Assembly (NCBI GenBank): GCA_008933995.1
Contig: WARS01000137.1
Coordinates: 256,501-320,500 of the forward strand
Length of the DNA: 64,000 bases
Direction: 5' to 3'
Origin: Datnioides undecimradiatus
Taxonomy: Eukaryota; Chordata; Actinopteri; Lobotiformes; Datnioididae
Both the position numbers and the translations under genes were made by a program. Shown here one piece after another: positions 1-11,700 of this stretch. Below the pieces are notes generated by a model that worked only from the letters and a program-made list of their open reading frames with translations, searched no databases and was not told the origin of the DNA. Position 1 is the first letter of the stretch, and the number at the start of each line of letters is the position of its first letter.

Positions 1-61
1 ACACTGCTAAATAAAAAAGCGTCTCGGTCTCTGACAGGTTTAAGAGCCTCCTGCTGTCACG

Positions 62-262
62 ACGAGTCCCAGGCTGCCTCTGCAGGGAGTGCAGGGCTGC
101 TGCACGGAGCTGCTGTAGGGCGCTGCTGCACGGAGCTGCTGCTGCAGGGCGCTGCTGCACGGAGCTGCTGTAGGGCGCTGCTGCAGGACGCTGCTGCTGG
201 GTGCTGCTGCTGGGTGCTGCTGCAGGACGCTGCTGCATGGAGCTGCTGCACGGAGCTGACGA
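62..262. repeat. CTG-rich degenerate minisatellite
   Basis: Imperfect tandem units of about 15 to 24 bases are built from GCTGCTGCACGGAGCTGCTG and GCTGCTGGGT variants. The opposite-strand open frame is only Ser/Ala/Gln low-complexity sequence produced by the repeat, so it is not called a gene. Confidence 0.8.
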
Positions 263-270
263 GTCCACGT

Positions 271-306
271 GAGTCCACGTCAATCCTCGCAGGTTGACGT
301 GGACTC
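271..306. promoter_or_regulatory. Perfect 13-bp inverted repeat with two opposed TGACGTGG boxes
   Basis: Left arm GAGTCCACGTCAA (271-283) and right arm TTGACGTGGACTC (294-306) are perfect reverse complements around a 10-base loop. Each arm contains TGACGTGG, which fits the core bound by ATF6/XBP1-type and other bZIP factors. A further GAGTCCACGT sits just upstream at 261-270. No gene start is visible nearby, so a regulatory role is speculation; the hairpin itself is seen directly. Confidence 0.45.
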
Positions 307-1975
307 AGAGACCGACCTTCACATGAAGCGTCAGGGTTTGGTGTCACGCTGCAGAGTTACACAAAGACACAAGTCCAGGGTCTGTGCAGGTGGTTTCACA
401 GAGAAACGTTCACGTTCGGCTCGTGCGCTGCGTATTTTCTCAGTGAACAGTCTGCAGTAGAACATTAAAACGTGTCCACGGGATGTTTGAAAAGTTCCTT
501 CATAACAAAGGAACGCTAGCTACATGTAGCCAGGAGCTAGCATACGTGTGTAAACAGATGTCTCTAAATGGCATTTAAAGACTGAGATGTTGTTACATCA
601 TAACAGTAAAAGCTCACTTCAGATATGTTTTTCTCATTTAACATGTTGTTTCAATTGAAATGGGCGCAAAGCCGACCAGATGTTGGAGTCCAGCTGTCAG
701 AACAACTCCACTGACCTGATACTTTGAGTTTTAGTGAAACATTTCTTTCAGGTTTCCATGGCGCCGTTGTTTCCTGCAGAAACTCAAAATGTTTCTCCTT
801 CCAGACGAACCAAAGCGCTAATTAGCATATTTACTCCCCGCCGGCGAGCAGGTCTGCTCTCCAAAAGGACCGCGCAGCTCAGAGGGAGGGATGGTTTTCT
901 GGCCTCCCTGTTTCTGTCACCATGGAAACTAAAATGCCAAACACAGCAGCGCTCCGTTCCCAGGGAGCGGCACACATCAGGGACGGAGAGGGAGCTAAAA
1001 TAAAATGAAATAAGCCGACTTGTTTGATGTTTCACGCCGCAAACTGAGCGGCGGCATCGTGACTCTGCACAGCAGCAGCTGCGAGCACGCGAGCTGCGGC
1101 CCTTCGTCCGCCTCACCCAGGCTGCAGAGACGTGTCGATTGGCGGCAGCTCATTGACCCAGAGATCTAAACGATTTAAAAAGTCCGGTATTCACAGTTTT
1201 TAAGACAGATTCTTTCAAAATAAAAGCATCTTTTGCATTTGTCGTCCGCAGAAACGTGGATTTCACTCATTCCTACGTTTTGAAATCAAGTTAAAACATA
1301 AATCCAAGTGTTGAACCTGATCACGGAGGTTGAACTGTTACTGCTTTCTTGTGTATTTGGAGGAATTCTGCTGATTCAGCATTTTAACTTGGCACCGTTT
1401 CCATCAGGAGTGTGTTCGAGTCTCCTCGGGCTTCGTGTTTGGGGCCGCTGTGAGGCGGCCGCCTTCGCCACCGAGCGGGACGAGCTTCTTTTCTGCTTCA
1501 AATCCCAGAATAAATCATTTTTCATTATTTTTAGACACGCTCACGGGCTCGTTGGAGTTTTAATGTAAGGAGGTCGAAGACTTGTGCAGAAGCCTTTGAT
1601 GTAAAACTCCCAGACTGAGCCCGAGTGAGTCTGGGCAGAGCCGACGATGACGCAGGCAGATGTTTGACGTGTGATTAATTAACCCTTTAGACCTTTTTAC
1701 TGTTTGTTCCTCTTATTTACAAGCATAACTGTCACATTACACACTGTTCACCTGTATTAACACTCTGCATAAATTAGCTTTCGTTAGCTCTGCAGCTAAC
1801 ACATATATTCAGTATTAATGCATTTAAAAAGCAGGCTATGATTGAAAACAAAGATAAATTTAGTTCAGGATCAAGAACTCGATTTAAATGAAATCCTCAC
1901 ATTCCTAATGAACAAAACATTTTCTGATCGAAGCAGCTGCTGATTGATACTCTGACTGACTGATCGCCGCAGCTC
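307..1975. other. No feature recognised
   Basis: Unique-looking noncoding sequence. The open frames on both strands are shorter than about 110 codons and show no family motif. Confidence 0.6.
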
Positions 1976-2016
1976 TGCATCTCATGCATCTCATGCATCT
2001 CATGCATCTCATGCAT
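1976..2016. repeat. Short tandem repeat, 10-bp unit (CTCATGCATC type)
   Basis: About four uninterrupted copies of a 10-base unit containing the palindrome ATGCAT. Each unit carries an octamer-like ATGCAT core, but nothing shows function. Confidence 0.9.
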
Positions 2017-2496
2017 GTGACGAGATTAAAACACAGTATTTAATATGTGCACACGCCATCAGCTGAGGAAGACCATGAGATGCGGGTGAAAGCTCCAAAC
2101 GGACAACAAAGAGATTTTCCAGTTCACTACAGTTCCCATCATGCTTAGGGCGGAACAAACCCAGACGCGCACTGTAAGAAGGAAGCAGTGTTGCCATGGA
2201 GACAGACTGCAGGAGGCTTGTGTGTGGGCTGTTACCATGGAAACAGACAACAGTTTAGCTGGATAATAACTTTTGATTATTTTAAAGAAAGATCTGAAGG
2301 TGTGGGACCTTATTTCAGTGTTCCTGATTGGTCCTTGTCCTTCCAGACCACGCTGAGGGGAAAACAGCAACGGTTAATGGGGCAGCAACAGCGAGTCTGC
2401 GGCTTGTACGACACATTATAATCACAAAGTAATTAAAGGACGTGAAATTAAAGCACATTTTCACATGCGAGTTAATTAATTAGGAAACGAACGCCG

Positions 2497-2499
<3 letters not shown>

Positions 2500-2546
<47 letters not shown>
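2500..2546. repeat. (GT)n microsatellite
   Basis: An uninterrupted GT dinucleotide run of about 47 bases. Cys-Val open frames across it are artefacts. Confidence 0.98.
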
Positions 2547-2547
<1 letters not shown>

Positions 2548-2599
2548 GGAGCATGTTGCAGGACTCATGTTGAGGCAGAAGAAAAGAACACAAACAGCG

Positions 2600-4690
2600 G
2601 TGACGGCGTCGAGCGAACGAACGGCGGTTCAGGAGACGAGCGCTGCAGAAACGCCCGGCTGCTGCCTCGGTTTGACCAACCTCACTCTGTAGTTTGACCG
2701 TGAGAAATGAGCAAAAGAAGAAATCAATGCATCTTTAATTATGTCAGGCCACACAGAGACAAACACAACAGTTCGTCATTCTCGTATAGTAACCAGCTTC
2801 TGCTAATGCACGCTGCAGCAGTTAATCGATTGTTGTGACGCTTCAGTGGCAGTTAATGTTGATTTCATTGACAAATCATTGCAGCTTTAACCACGATGTA
2901 TTATTTCTACCACCTCTTGCACAATTTTACAATATTTCTGTATATTTTTAGAGATTTGTGACTCACGTTTAGGTAAAAGAATCCAGTAAAATAAAGAATA
3001 AATAAATAAAACTAGGCGCTTAGTGGAAAAGCAGCTACTGCACGAGGTCTCTGTCTGTTAGTGTCACGTTAAAAGAGCCGTGGTTCACTGCAGACGTGTC
3101 TTCACCCTGCTCTCCTGCAGGAGGCGACGTCTGACTGGACGCACTTCCCTGAAATCCTGGAGCTGAAACTCATGCGACGCTCGATGCATCGAATCAGATT
3201 TCTTGAGTAAATCTGTTTCTAGGCCACCCTGATTGGCTGTCAAGATGTGATGTCATCAGATACTACACTACTACACTACACTAACACTGCGTCAGCCGCT
3301 GCCAAGCTAACATGCTAACACGCAACAGAAACGAATGAAAGACGCTAACGACACTTAGCATTCTGATTCTCCTCCGACATGTTTTACTCAGAAACTGATT
3401 TTTTAATTTAATAATCTTGAAATTCAGACCAAGACGGACCAATCACAGCGCAGCAAACGCAGGGTTTGTCCAGTAGTTTGACTTTTTTGCGTCAGCTTGA
3501 AGCCAGTTTCCTGTCCTGAGATCGAACGTTCACACTGTTTTTCAGTGTTTTAGAGTCAAAGTGTGACTTCAGGTCCAGTTTCAGGGCAGAACGACCCTCG
3601 GTGGGTTGAGAGGATGAAAGGCATTAAAGCAGAAGGTCAGGGCGGAAGTCTTCAGAGCCGGCGTATTAATGTATGATGCATGCATTACATTTCCATAACC
3701 GAGGCCACGTGTGCATCAAGGTGTGGCGCAGTCAAGGTTAAAGGAGCGAACCAGTGATTCTGCATGTTTTAGCTCATTTACTGCAAACTGCACGATGCAC
3801 TGACGTGTTTGTCTCCGCCTCAAACACCCACTGATATCCATGTACCTCTGAACAACAAGAAAATGAATAATCAGACTTCTCATGTAACTGATTCTTCATT
3901 AACCTTCAACATGACTCCACAAACTCTCACATCATACGCTAACAGATGGAAACCAGCAGCTGATTAATTGATTAGCTCACCGGCAGCACAGCGAACCAGC
4001 CCGCTGGTTGCAAACTAGTGCAGGAAAAACACATTTATGACAGAGTTAAAGAACAGGATGCCGGCTCGGGGAGTTGTTGCAGTTCTAAAGATTATGTCTA
4101 AAACGTTCTCAAGAGAAAATTTAACTCTTTGCTCCCAAAGACCCAAAAAACGCTGGTTGCATTATCTTGAACTTGTCTTCTGGAGGTGGACTAGAACCAG
4201 AGTTATGTATGTAACTACTGTTCAGGGCTTTAACTTGAGATCTCTTGAGTTTCAGGGCAAATCTCCATCTTTTCTACCACCAACTTCCTCTGCATGTCCT
4301 GCAGAACACAACACCAACTCCACTGACCTGATATTTGCTGCAGGAACTGTGGAGCATTTGTTCAGCTCGTAGCTTCAACGTGTTGCTGACGGAAATAATA
4401 AGCGCTGACCGCTGTTTGGAGGTCGTGGGTGGAGAATGAAGGAAGACACAGCTCAGTGTTTGACAGCGCCTCCTCTTTCTCCTCGTGTTTGATGGATTTA
4501 TCATCACACGGGATCAAAGCTTTGACCTCGGCGTGAACCTCCAGTGTCTTTAAAGATCCAGACTTTTCTGAGTTTCAGATGAGAAGCTTTGGCTCTTCTC
4601 TGAGATGCTGTCAGAGTCTCATGGTGTCACTGTAACAGCTATAAACACCCTGATCCCTAAAACATCCAGGGAGTGTTCCTGTCTTCACCC
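2600..4690. other. No feature recognised
   Basis: Noncoding sequence with ordinary base composition. A string of short GCTAAC/TTAGCA motifs occurs near 3300-3360, a pattern that recurs elsewhere in the window. Confidence 0.55.
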
Positions 4691-4695
4691 CAGGG

Positions 4696-4723
4696 ACACA
4701 CACACACAAACACACACACACAC
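4696..4723. repeat. (CA)n microsatellite
   Basis: A short CA run with one AAA interruption. Confidence 0.9.
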
Positions 4724-4819
4724 TCAAAGACCAAATCTGTCTTCTCCCTCTGAGGCGGCGGTGATGAATTAGCTCAGTGTCTGTGGCCGAAACAACCCCA
4801 CTCTGCAGCTCTGAGCCGC

Positions 4820-5011
4820 GAGGACGCTGTGGGGACGCTGTGGGGACGCCGCGGGGACGCTGTGGGGACACTGTGGGGACGCCGCGGGGACGCCGTGGGG
4901 ACGCTGTGGGGACGCTGTGGGGACGCTGTGGGGACGCCGCGGGGACGCTGTGGGGACGCTGTGGGGACGCTGTGGGGACGCCGTGGGGACGCTGTGGGGA
5001 TGGCGTGGGGT
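4820..5011. repeat. GC-rich 12-bp minisatellite
   Basis: About 16 tandem copies of a 12-base unit, GGGGACGCTGTG, with CCGCG and CCGTG variants. Because the unit length is divisible by three and lacks stops, several frames on both strands stay open (Gly-Thr-Leu-Trp-Gly-Arg type and Ser-Val-Pro-Thr-Ala-Ser-Pro type). These are repeat artefacts. The G4 runs every 12 bases could allow G-quadruplex folding, which is inference. Confidence 0.95.
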
Positions 5012-5401
5012 CACAGAGCGACTCCCGCTAATTCATAACCTGCACCAACTTTACACCGGTCATTCCGCAAAGCGCCTGTGGTGTGACGATCCACTGTCAA
5101 ATGACCTTCGTCGTCATGGTAACAGCCATAAACGCACTGTTAAATGGTCGGGGTTTGGTTGGGTTGAGGATGAGATCAGAGTTGGGTTAAAATAAGTATG
5201 TTTCCAGTCAAACAGGACACAAACTCCAGTTTCCTGCGGTTGTTTCACAGGGAGGAATGATGGGCTGAGATTTGGATCAGAATCATTTCGAACTCAGATT
5301 TCCCACCAATATTTGAGTTTGAATTATTCTGAAATATTGATTATAGCTTCATTTGACATGTGTGGACAAGATTTTAAAGTCTGATATGGATTCAATGTAA
5401 A

Positions 5402-7125
5402 TATTCCACTGCCATGTCCCTCTGAGTTGACAGTGAGATCACTATTTACCCTTTGTATAAAGTGTGTGTATGTGTGGAAAACTACCTTCAGGCTACAATG
5501 AAGTTCCATGCAAAAGCTTTTAGTGCAAAATTTCCACACAAGAACATTTTTAACAATACAGAAAAACTCAAAACAATATTTTAAAATNNNNNNNNNNNNN
5601 NNNNNNNNNNNNNNNNNNNNNNNNNNNNNNNNNNNNNNNNNNNNNNNNNNNNNNNNNNNNNNNNNNNNNNNNNNNNNNNNNNNNNNNNNNNNNNNNNNNN
5701 NNNNNNNNNNNNNNNNNNNNNNNNNNNNNNNNNNNNNNNNNNNNNNNNNNNNNNNNNNNNNNNNNNNNNNNNNNNNNNNNNNNNNNNNNNNNNNNNNNNN
5801 NNNNNNNNNNNNNNNNNNNNNNNNNNNNNNNNNNNNNNNNNNNNNNNNNNNNNNNNNNNNNNNNNNNNNNNNNNNNNNNNNNNNNNNNNNNNNNNNNNNN
5901 NNNNNNNNNNNNNNNNNNNNNNNNNNNNNNNNNNNNNNNNNNNNNNNNNNNNNNNNNNNNNNNNNNNNNNNNNNNNNNNNNNTATTCCACTGCCATATCC
6001 CTCTGAGTTGACAGTGAGATCACTATTTACCCTTCGTATAAAGTGTGTGTATGTGTGTAAAACTACTTTGACTTATGTTATTCATGCAACACCTAAACAC
6101 TTATAAATACACAATAAAAAACAAAGCAGGCTACAATGAAGTTCCATGCAAAAGCTTTTAGTGCAAAATTTCCACACAAGAACATTTTTAACAATACAGA
6201 AAAACTCAAAACAATATTTTAAAATTATATAATAAAGGCTTATAATAAAGATTAAAGGTGCTGTAAAAAAAATACTAAGTTGTTGGTCAGTAACGCCATG
6301 TCTTGTTTTAGTGCAAATTTTAGAGAAAAACGTTTCACACAAGAATATTTTGATAGAAAACTCAAAAACAATACTTCAAGTATTAGAAAAATAGATAAAA
6401 CTACAATAAATTAGAGAAAAAAATGTGCATACAGCCCACTAGTACTACTAATACAAACTGTACAATGGACTAGTGAACTGTCCTGAGGTGCATATAGTTG
6501 CTTTGTAAAAAAATAAAATAAAATAAAAATAGAGCTAAACCCTGAGGAGGACTCCTGAACTGTCCTTGGGTGAACAGTAGCCTATACCTGACCTACAAAA
6601 CCAGGAGATCAGTCCCTTTACTCTGAACCATAACCCCAATAACAAGTTTACGAGTGTAAACAAAATAAATGACATTCCCAAAATAATAAAGCAGTTCCAT
6701 GCTTTATGGCCTCTCCTTCTTGTCCTTCGGCAAATTTGCATTGAGGAAGACAAGCGATCTCACTTTTGCAGGCTTGAGGCGACTTCTCCTCTCTGTGATT
6801 ATTTGTCCAGTTTTAGAGAAAATTCTCTCAGATGGAACTGATGTGGCCAGAACGCAAAGCTTCTTAGCCATGAGTTTGCTAAGCCTGGGGTACACAGGCA
6901 CAAGACTTTTCCACCACTTGACGTTTGCATATGAAATAAGCGCTCCTCCCCATGCTCTCTCCGTCGCAAGGAGGAGCTTGTGTGAGCATCTGTGTGAACC
7001 ATTGGTGTGAACACAGGGAGAGAGAGAAAAGAACGGCTCCCAACCAAAGGCGACTCGGTTCCCATCGTCCCATCCCATGAGCCGGTCAAAAGGTTCGGTT
7101 CGTTCGTGAACGTCACAACACTAGT
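5402..7125 (-). mobile_element. hAT-superfamily DNA transposon relic, internally deleted
   Basis: On the minus strand, 7078-6707 encodes a clear hAT C-terminal dimerisation domain: WWKSLVPVYPRLSKLMAKKL, then TSVPSERIFSKTGQIITERR and RSRLKPAKVRSLVFLNANL. The rest of a full transposase (zinc finger and most of the catalytic core) is missing: only about 100 bases separate the frame from the putative outer end near 7085-7125, which contains CGTTCGTGAACG and CACAACACTAG. The low-coordinate side holds direct repeats of a roughly 190-240-bp unit (5402-5587, 5983-6225, and a more diverged partial copy near 6301-6390) interrupted by the assembly gap. The left terminal repeat and the target duplication were not found, so the left boundary is approximate. 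The copy cannot encode an active transposase. Confidence 0.75.
5588..5982. other. Assembly gap (395 Ns)
   Basis: A run of Ns. The two sides of the gap are copies of the same repeat: the right side restarts at the same base (TATTCCACTGCCAT) that opens the left copy at 5402, so a collapsed or duplicated repeat is the likely cause of the gap. Confidence 1.
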
Positions 7126-8649
7126 GCATTTTAACTCCACGCTTGTCTGACTTATAGTATATTTACAGTGAAGCCAGGAAACAAGCTTCAGCTCTGAGGC
7201 CTTTGAAAACTCGCACAGAGGCGTTAACGTCAGGCTCGTCTGACTTGTTGCATCATTTTTTATTTAAAAAAGCACAACTGAGACTGAACCATCGAATCGT
7301 ATTTGATTGGTCGCCAGTTTCCTGGATGCTAATTGCCGATGAAGGTCGAGTCCCAGGTTATGTTTTTCTGAGACATCATGAACATGCTCCACTGTCGGTG
7401 CTCGGTGGAGTAGTTGCTTCATGCACGGAGACAAAAATCTGCATTTTAGAATAAAAACAGAAGTGTTAGATGTTAGACAACCGCCACGCTCTCGGTCCCG
7501 CCCTGGAGACATCAGACTCAATGCTCAGATTGGTGTCTGGTCTCCGGTTTGTAGGTGTGGTGAGGGTTGAGGGTTGAGGTCCCTGTGGACTGTGTGCAAG
7601 CAGGATTTGCAAACGTCACCTGCAGCCTGTCACAAAAACACTTGGTCGCATGATGCAACGCGGTCTACGGGCTCATGACGGTTACTGCAAGCAACTGCTG
7701 CAAGTGCATTACTGTGCTGCGTTCAGGAGCAGCAGGAGCAGCAGGAAATCTGTCAATTGCATCTGGTACTTTGAGTGTTTTGCCACACTCCACAGCTCGT
7801 ATATGTTTAATTTCACTGAAATACACTTTGTTCCAGGTACCCTATAGAACCTGCTCATACAGCAGGAGACAGAGGGGCAGTTCAGTGGAGCTGTCGACTC
7901 CCCCGGCCTCGCTGAGGAGGTGGGAATAAGATCCTGAGGCAGCGCTGAAACGTCGCGCCAGTCAAACATGTTTTATCGCTGTGACCTACTTCACGACATT
8001 ATGTGCTCTTCTTTGATTGCCAACGTGCAAACGTCTGAGCCCCCGGATGTGCTGCACATGTGCCAGGAGGTGCCAGTCACAAAACACAACACCCCCGAAC
8101 AGCGATTAGTCACCACGACGTCACGGAAAGCGTTTAATCTCGTCTTTATTTCTGTGCTTCTTCATCTAGAACACACTGAAACTTTTCCTTGAGTCTTTCC
8201 TTTGCCCCTGTTTTCATCGTCACAATGCGGTTACCCTCCCCCGTCCTGATTGGTCGGTCCTTGAGCTCGTACCGTACAGTTTCGTCATCGTGCGGAGCCC
8301 CAGCAGTGCGTCGCTGTCTGGATCTTTCTGCTCTGTCACCGGTGAAGCTCTCGGTGGACAACAAGACTTGTGCATTAAGAGGAGGATGTTCACTCAGACA
8401 TGTCTGATCCGAGGCAGCAGCTCAGGGAGCCGTGCAGTTTAATGGAGCGCACGTCTGAACTTTAAAGAAAATCGCTCTCTGCCCAACGTTCAAGCGTACA
8501 GTCATTAAAAAGAGAAATGAAATATGGGCTTCAGCTTCGGTTGGGGTGACACTGTCCAACAGTAGTAAATGAATAATGCAGGAAGCAGCTGATTTGTGAG
8601 AAACACACTCACAAAAAGTTTCAGCATCCTGGAAACCTGCAATCAACAG
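7126..8649. other. No feature recognised
   Basis: Noncoding sequence. Short open frames on both strands show no recognisable family, and no transposon ends were identified. Confidence 0.55.
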
Positions 8650-8775
8650 GTTCTACATGTTGTTGTTCTACATGTTGTAGATCTGTGTTCCTCCATGATC
8701 TCAGGTGTTTCATCAGGTTCAGACTCAGAGACTCTGTGAATCCAGATCAGGCTCTGTGATCGGCTTCACTTCCTG
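8650..8775. repeat. Dispersed repeat, copy 1 (shared with 26729-26907)
   Basis: Opens with CTACATGTTGTTGTTCTACATGTTGTAG and continues for about 110 bases nearly identical to the copy at 26729-26907, up to GATCGGCTTCACTTCCTG. Small insertions and deletions separate the copies. The family is not one I can name. Confidence 0.85.
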
Positions 8776-11700
8776 CAGACGACGTGGAGCAGCAGCCGGT
8801 AGCTCTGGTTGTTCTGGGGAGACGAGGCGCTGCTGCCGTCGTCATTGTTATGAATTCCCTGTGAAGAATTAAAACTCTGCACAGGTAGACGTTACCTGGA
8901 GCTCACAGCAGCTTCTCTGTCTGTCCTCCACAGTCTGTTCTGATGTTAGCAGATTAGCATCGGGTTTTAGCTCCAGATGCTCTTACTGGAGCTTCTGCAG
9001 ACACAACACAACTAAAAATAAATCAATTAATTGAAGGAAAATGATAAAACATATTTAATTTGTTTTTAAGTTGCTGTAATAGATGTAAATACAGTGTCAA
9101 TCCTGACTTGGCAGTGATGCAGGTGCTGGTTTAGTTTGTGTTGGAGAGTCCCGGGCTTCATTGTGTTCCCTCCACTTCTACAGTGTTGATGATTTAACAG
9201 CTAATTCACTCAGAGCAGCTGATTTCATGGACCGGAGTCACTCAGCAGAGTCAGAACCACCTGAGCCGCCACCTCTCAGGTGCTGGTCACTGCCCCTAAT
9301 GGCTTCCTGCTTCCATGCATTGATCCATATCAGGGAGCTACTTCCTGTCGACTAAACACACCCTCGGGACACGCGTGATGTCTGAAACAGAGCCTGACAT
9401 GTGCCACGCAGTCGAGGTCATGGCGGAGATGAGAACGCGTGTTTCTGTCAAGTGTTAACGGTTAGCTAGTAGCTCCCGTCGGCGTCCTCTCTCGTCCTGA
9501 GAGTGAACACTCATAGTTTGTTGTCACAACTCATTCTCTTTGTGCAGCTTCACAACAAGCTGATGAAGTAATGCGTGCGTGTTGGCGCCTCTCCCGTGTG
9601 CTGCTGTCAGCTCCAGGAGAGACTTGATCATGTGACACGCAGCTGTGCATGCTGGGTTACCTGTAAACACTGATAAACCAGACGCAGACCGTCACACAGC
9701 TCACATCACAGCAGGAAAGAGAAACCACAGCAGGAGGTTCTGCGATTCAGCGCCGCCTCACTCACGCTGAATTCAGGAGGATGCCAGGACGTAAACAATG
9801 TGTTCCTGTTTCCCTCCGGGGAGGGAGTTAGTGAAATGGGGAACAGGATGTTCTTCACAGGTTACACAGGAGAAGAAGGTCTTCTCGGGTAAAACTGAGA
9901 TGACATTAAGCAGGAACAGAGATGAAAGAAGGTTTTTATCAGATTTTAGTTATTGCACCGGTGCAACAAAAGGTTTGGAGTCTACTATCGAGCTGCACGT
10001 TCCTCAAGTTCCTGCTGAAGAAGAAGAAACATCTCCACTGCGGGAATTAACGGCGACATTAACTACGCTGCTGCTGAAGTGGACAGCTCGGGTCGTGGTC
10101 ACAAGCCAACAGACGTGGGCCGTGACTGCAGGCAGATCATCGGAAGTGATGCTCTGATTGGTGGTTAGGACTGGGAGCACAGCCAAACAACCAATCACAG
10201 ATGCAACGTCCCCGCGATCGATCCGACCTGCTTTAAAGCATCAAATCAGTGTAAATATGTAACGTGGACGTATGACGTGTCTTAAAATGAGGTCAGAGCG
10301 ACGTTTGCTGGCACGTGGTGGCGCTCAGGGATCTCCGCCGGTGCTCGAGCACAATCTGCAGCTCTAGTCTGAAGCGTGATCAGCACGCGGACCTCTGGAG
10401 TCCGGCCTTTATCCAAAGTTGAGTTGGACTCACCTTAAATTCAGTTGCTGTGAACGTTTCCTCCAGCAGGAGGTCGACTGGCACGCCACGTGGTCCAGAC
10501 ATTCACATCACAGTGCTGCGGTGACGCGGTGACCTAAAGGCCGTGTTCCTGCTGTGTCAGCAGCTGTTTGACGCCGATTAACAGGCACAAATACAACATC
10601 TTCTGGTCTCTGAGGAACCGAGATAGTGAAGGTGAAATGACGTTACAGGTTAGAAATATAAATTCAGATTTACAGAAGCAACCTTTTCAGAATACCACTG
10701 CTCAACAACTTGCATTGGTGTCACATTTACGTATTTTTTAGTTTTGTTTCCTTCACAGCCCATTTTATTAACATATTCATCTTTTCTTATTGAAAAGGCC
10801 TCAGCACAGATCAATAAATAAAGACGTTTTGAAGGGTTTTACTCTCTTTACTGTAATAAACAGGCTCAACTTTATCAATATTTGACATATTTTTGTAGTT
10901 TTTTACATTGACATTGCAGTTTCTGTAAATCTGTTCCACATCATCTGACGTGTGCTTCAAACCAGAGTTGAAGTTTAAGTTCACGCCTTCTGATCCGTCA
11001 CATTTAATCTATAAGAGCAGACTTCCTCTGGTTTCCAACCCAAAACCTCGTCAGCAGTGTTATTGTTTCCCTCTGAATCAATGGCGGCGCATTGAACGGA
11101 GGATTTATTGACACATCGACGATTTCACCTGCTGCTGCGTGTCACACAGGACGTATTGACGTTCTGCTGACGTGCGTGAAGACCGTGTGGTCGATGTGAA
11201 GCTCGGCTGAACTGACCGACCGAGTTGAAACCACAAACGGGAGTGTGTTTACCTGCAGCTCAGAGCTTCAGTTTGCTCGTGTTCTGTTTGAATTGATTGT
11301 TCGCTGCGGCGACCAACATGCACCACTGGGCTCGGCTGAAGGACAGAGGAGGTCGTCTGACGGGTCGGCGTGAAGACTTAGTGCTCAGATACAGAGAGAG
11401 GTCACTTTCACTGGAAACATGACATCGTGATGCATCGTTCGGCATCTGTAGCATGTCCCGGTACACTCGGTGTGGACTCATGTCGTCTGACACGATTTCA
11501 GACTGAGCTCTGTTGGTTTCTGTTACTTCTTTGCTGCTTCAGAGGGAGAAGTCTGCATCAGTTTCAGCATTCAAGCTTCATCAGGGATACTTGTAACCTC
11601 TGCAGTACGAGATCGTCCTCGATCAGGATGTGTTGTTGTGCTGGTTGGATCCCGCAGGACCCAACGCAAGTCTCCCAGGAGCGTTCGGTCAGAAACATAA

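Noticed and set aside
1976-2016. CRISPR-like short repeats
   Set aside because: The units are directly adjacent with no spacers, and the host is a vertebrate. The same applies to the 22-bp array at 26729-26842.
4769-5195. Several open frames over the G-rich region
   Set aside because: A 12-bp stop-free repeat keeps multiple frames open on both strands; no unique coding sequence is present.
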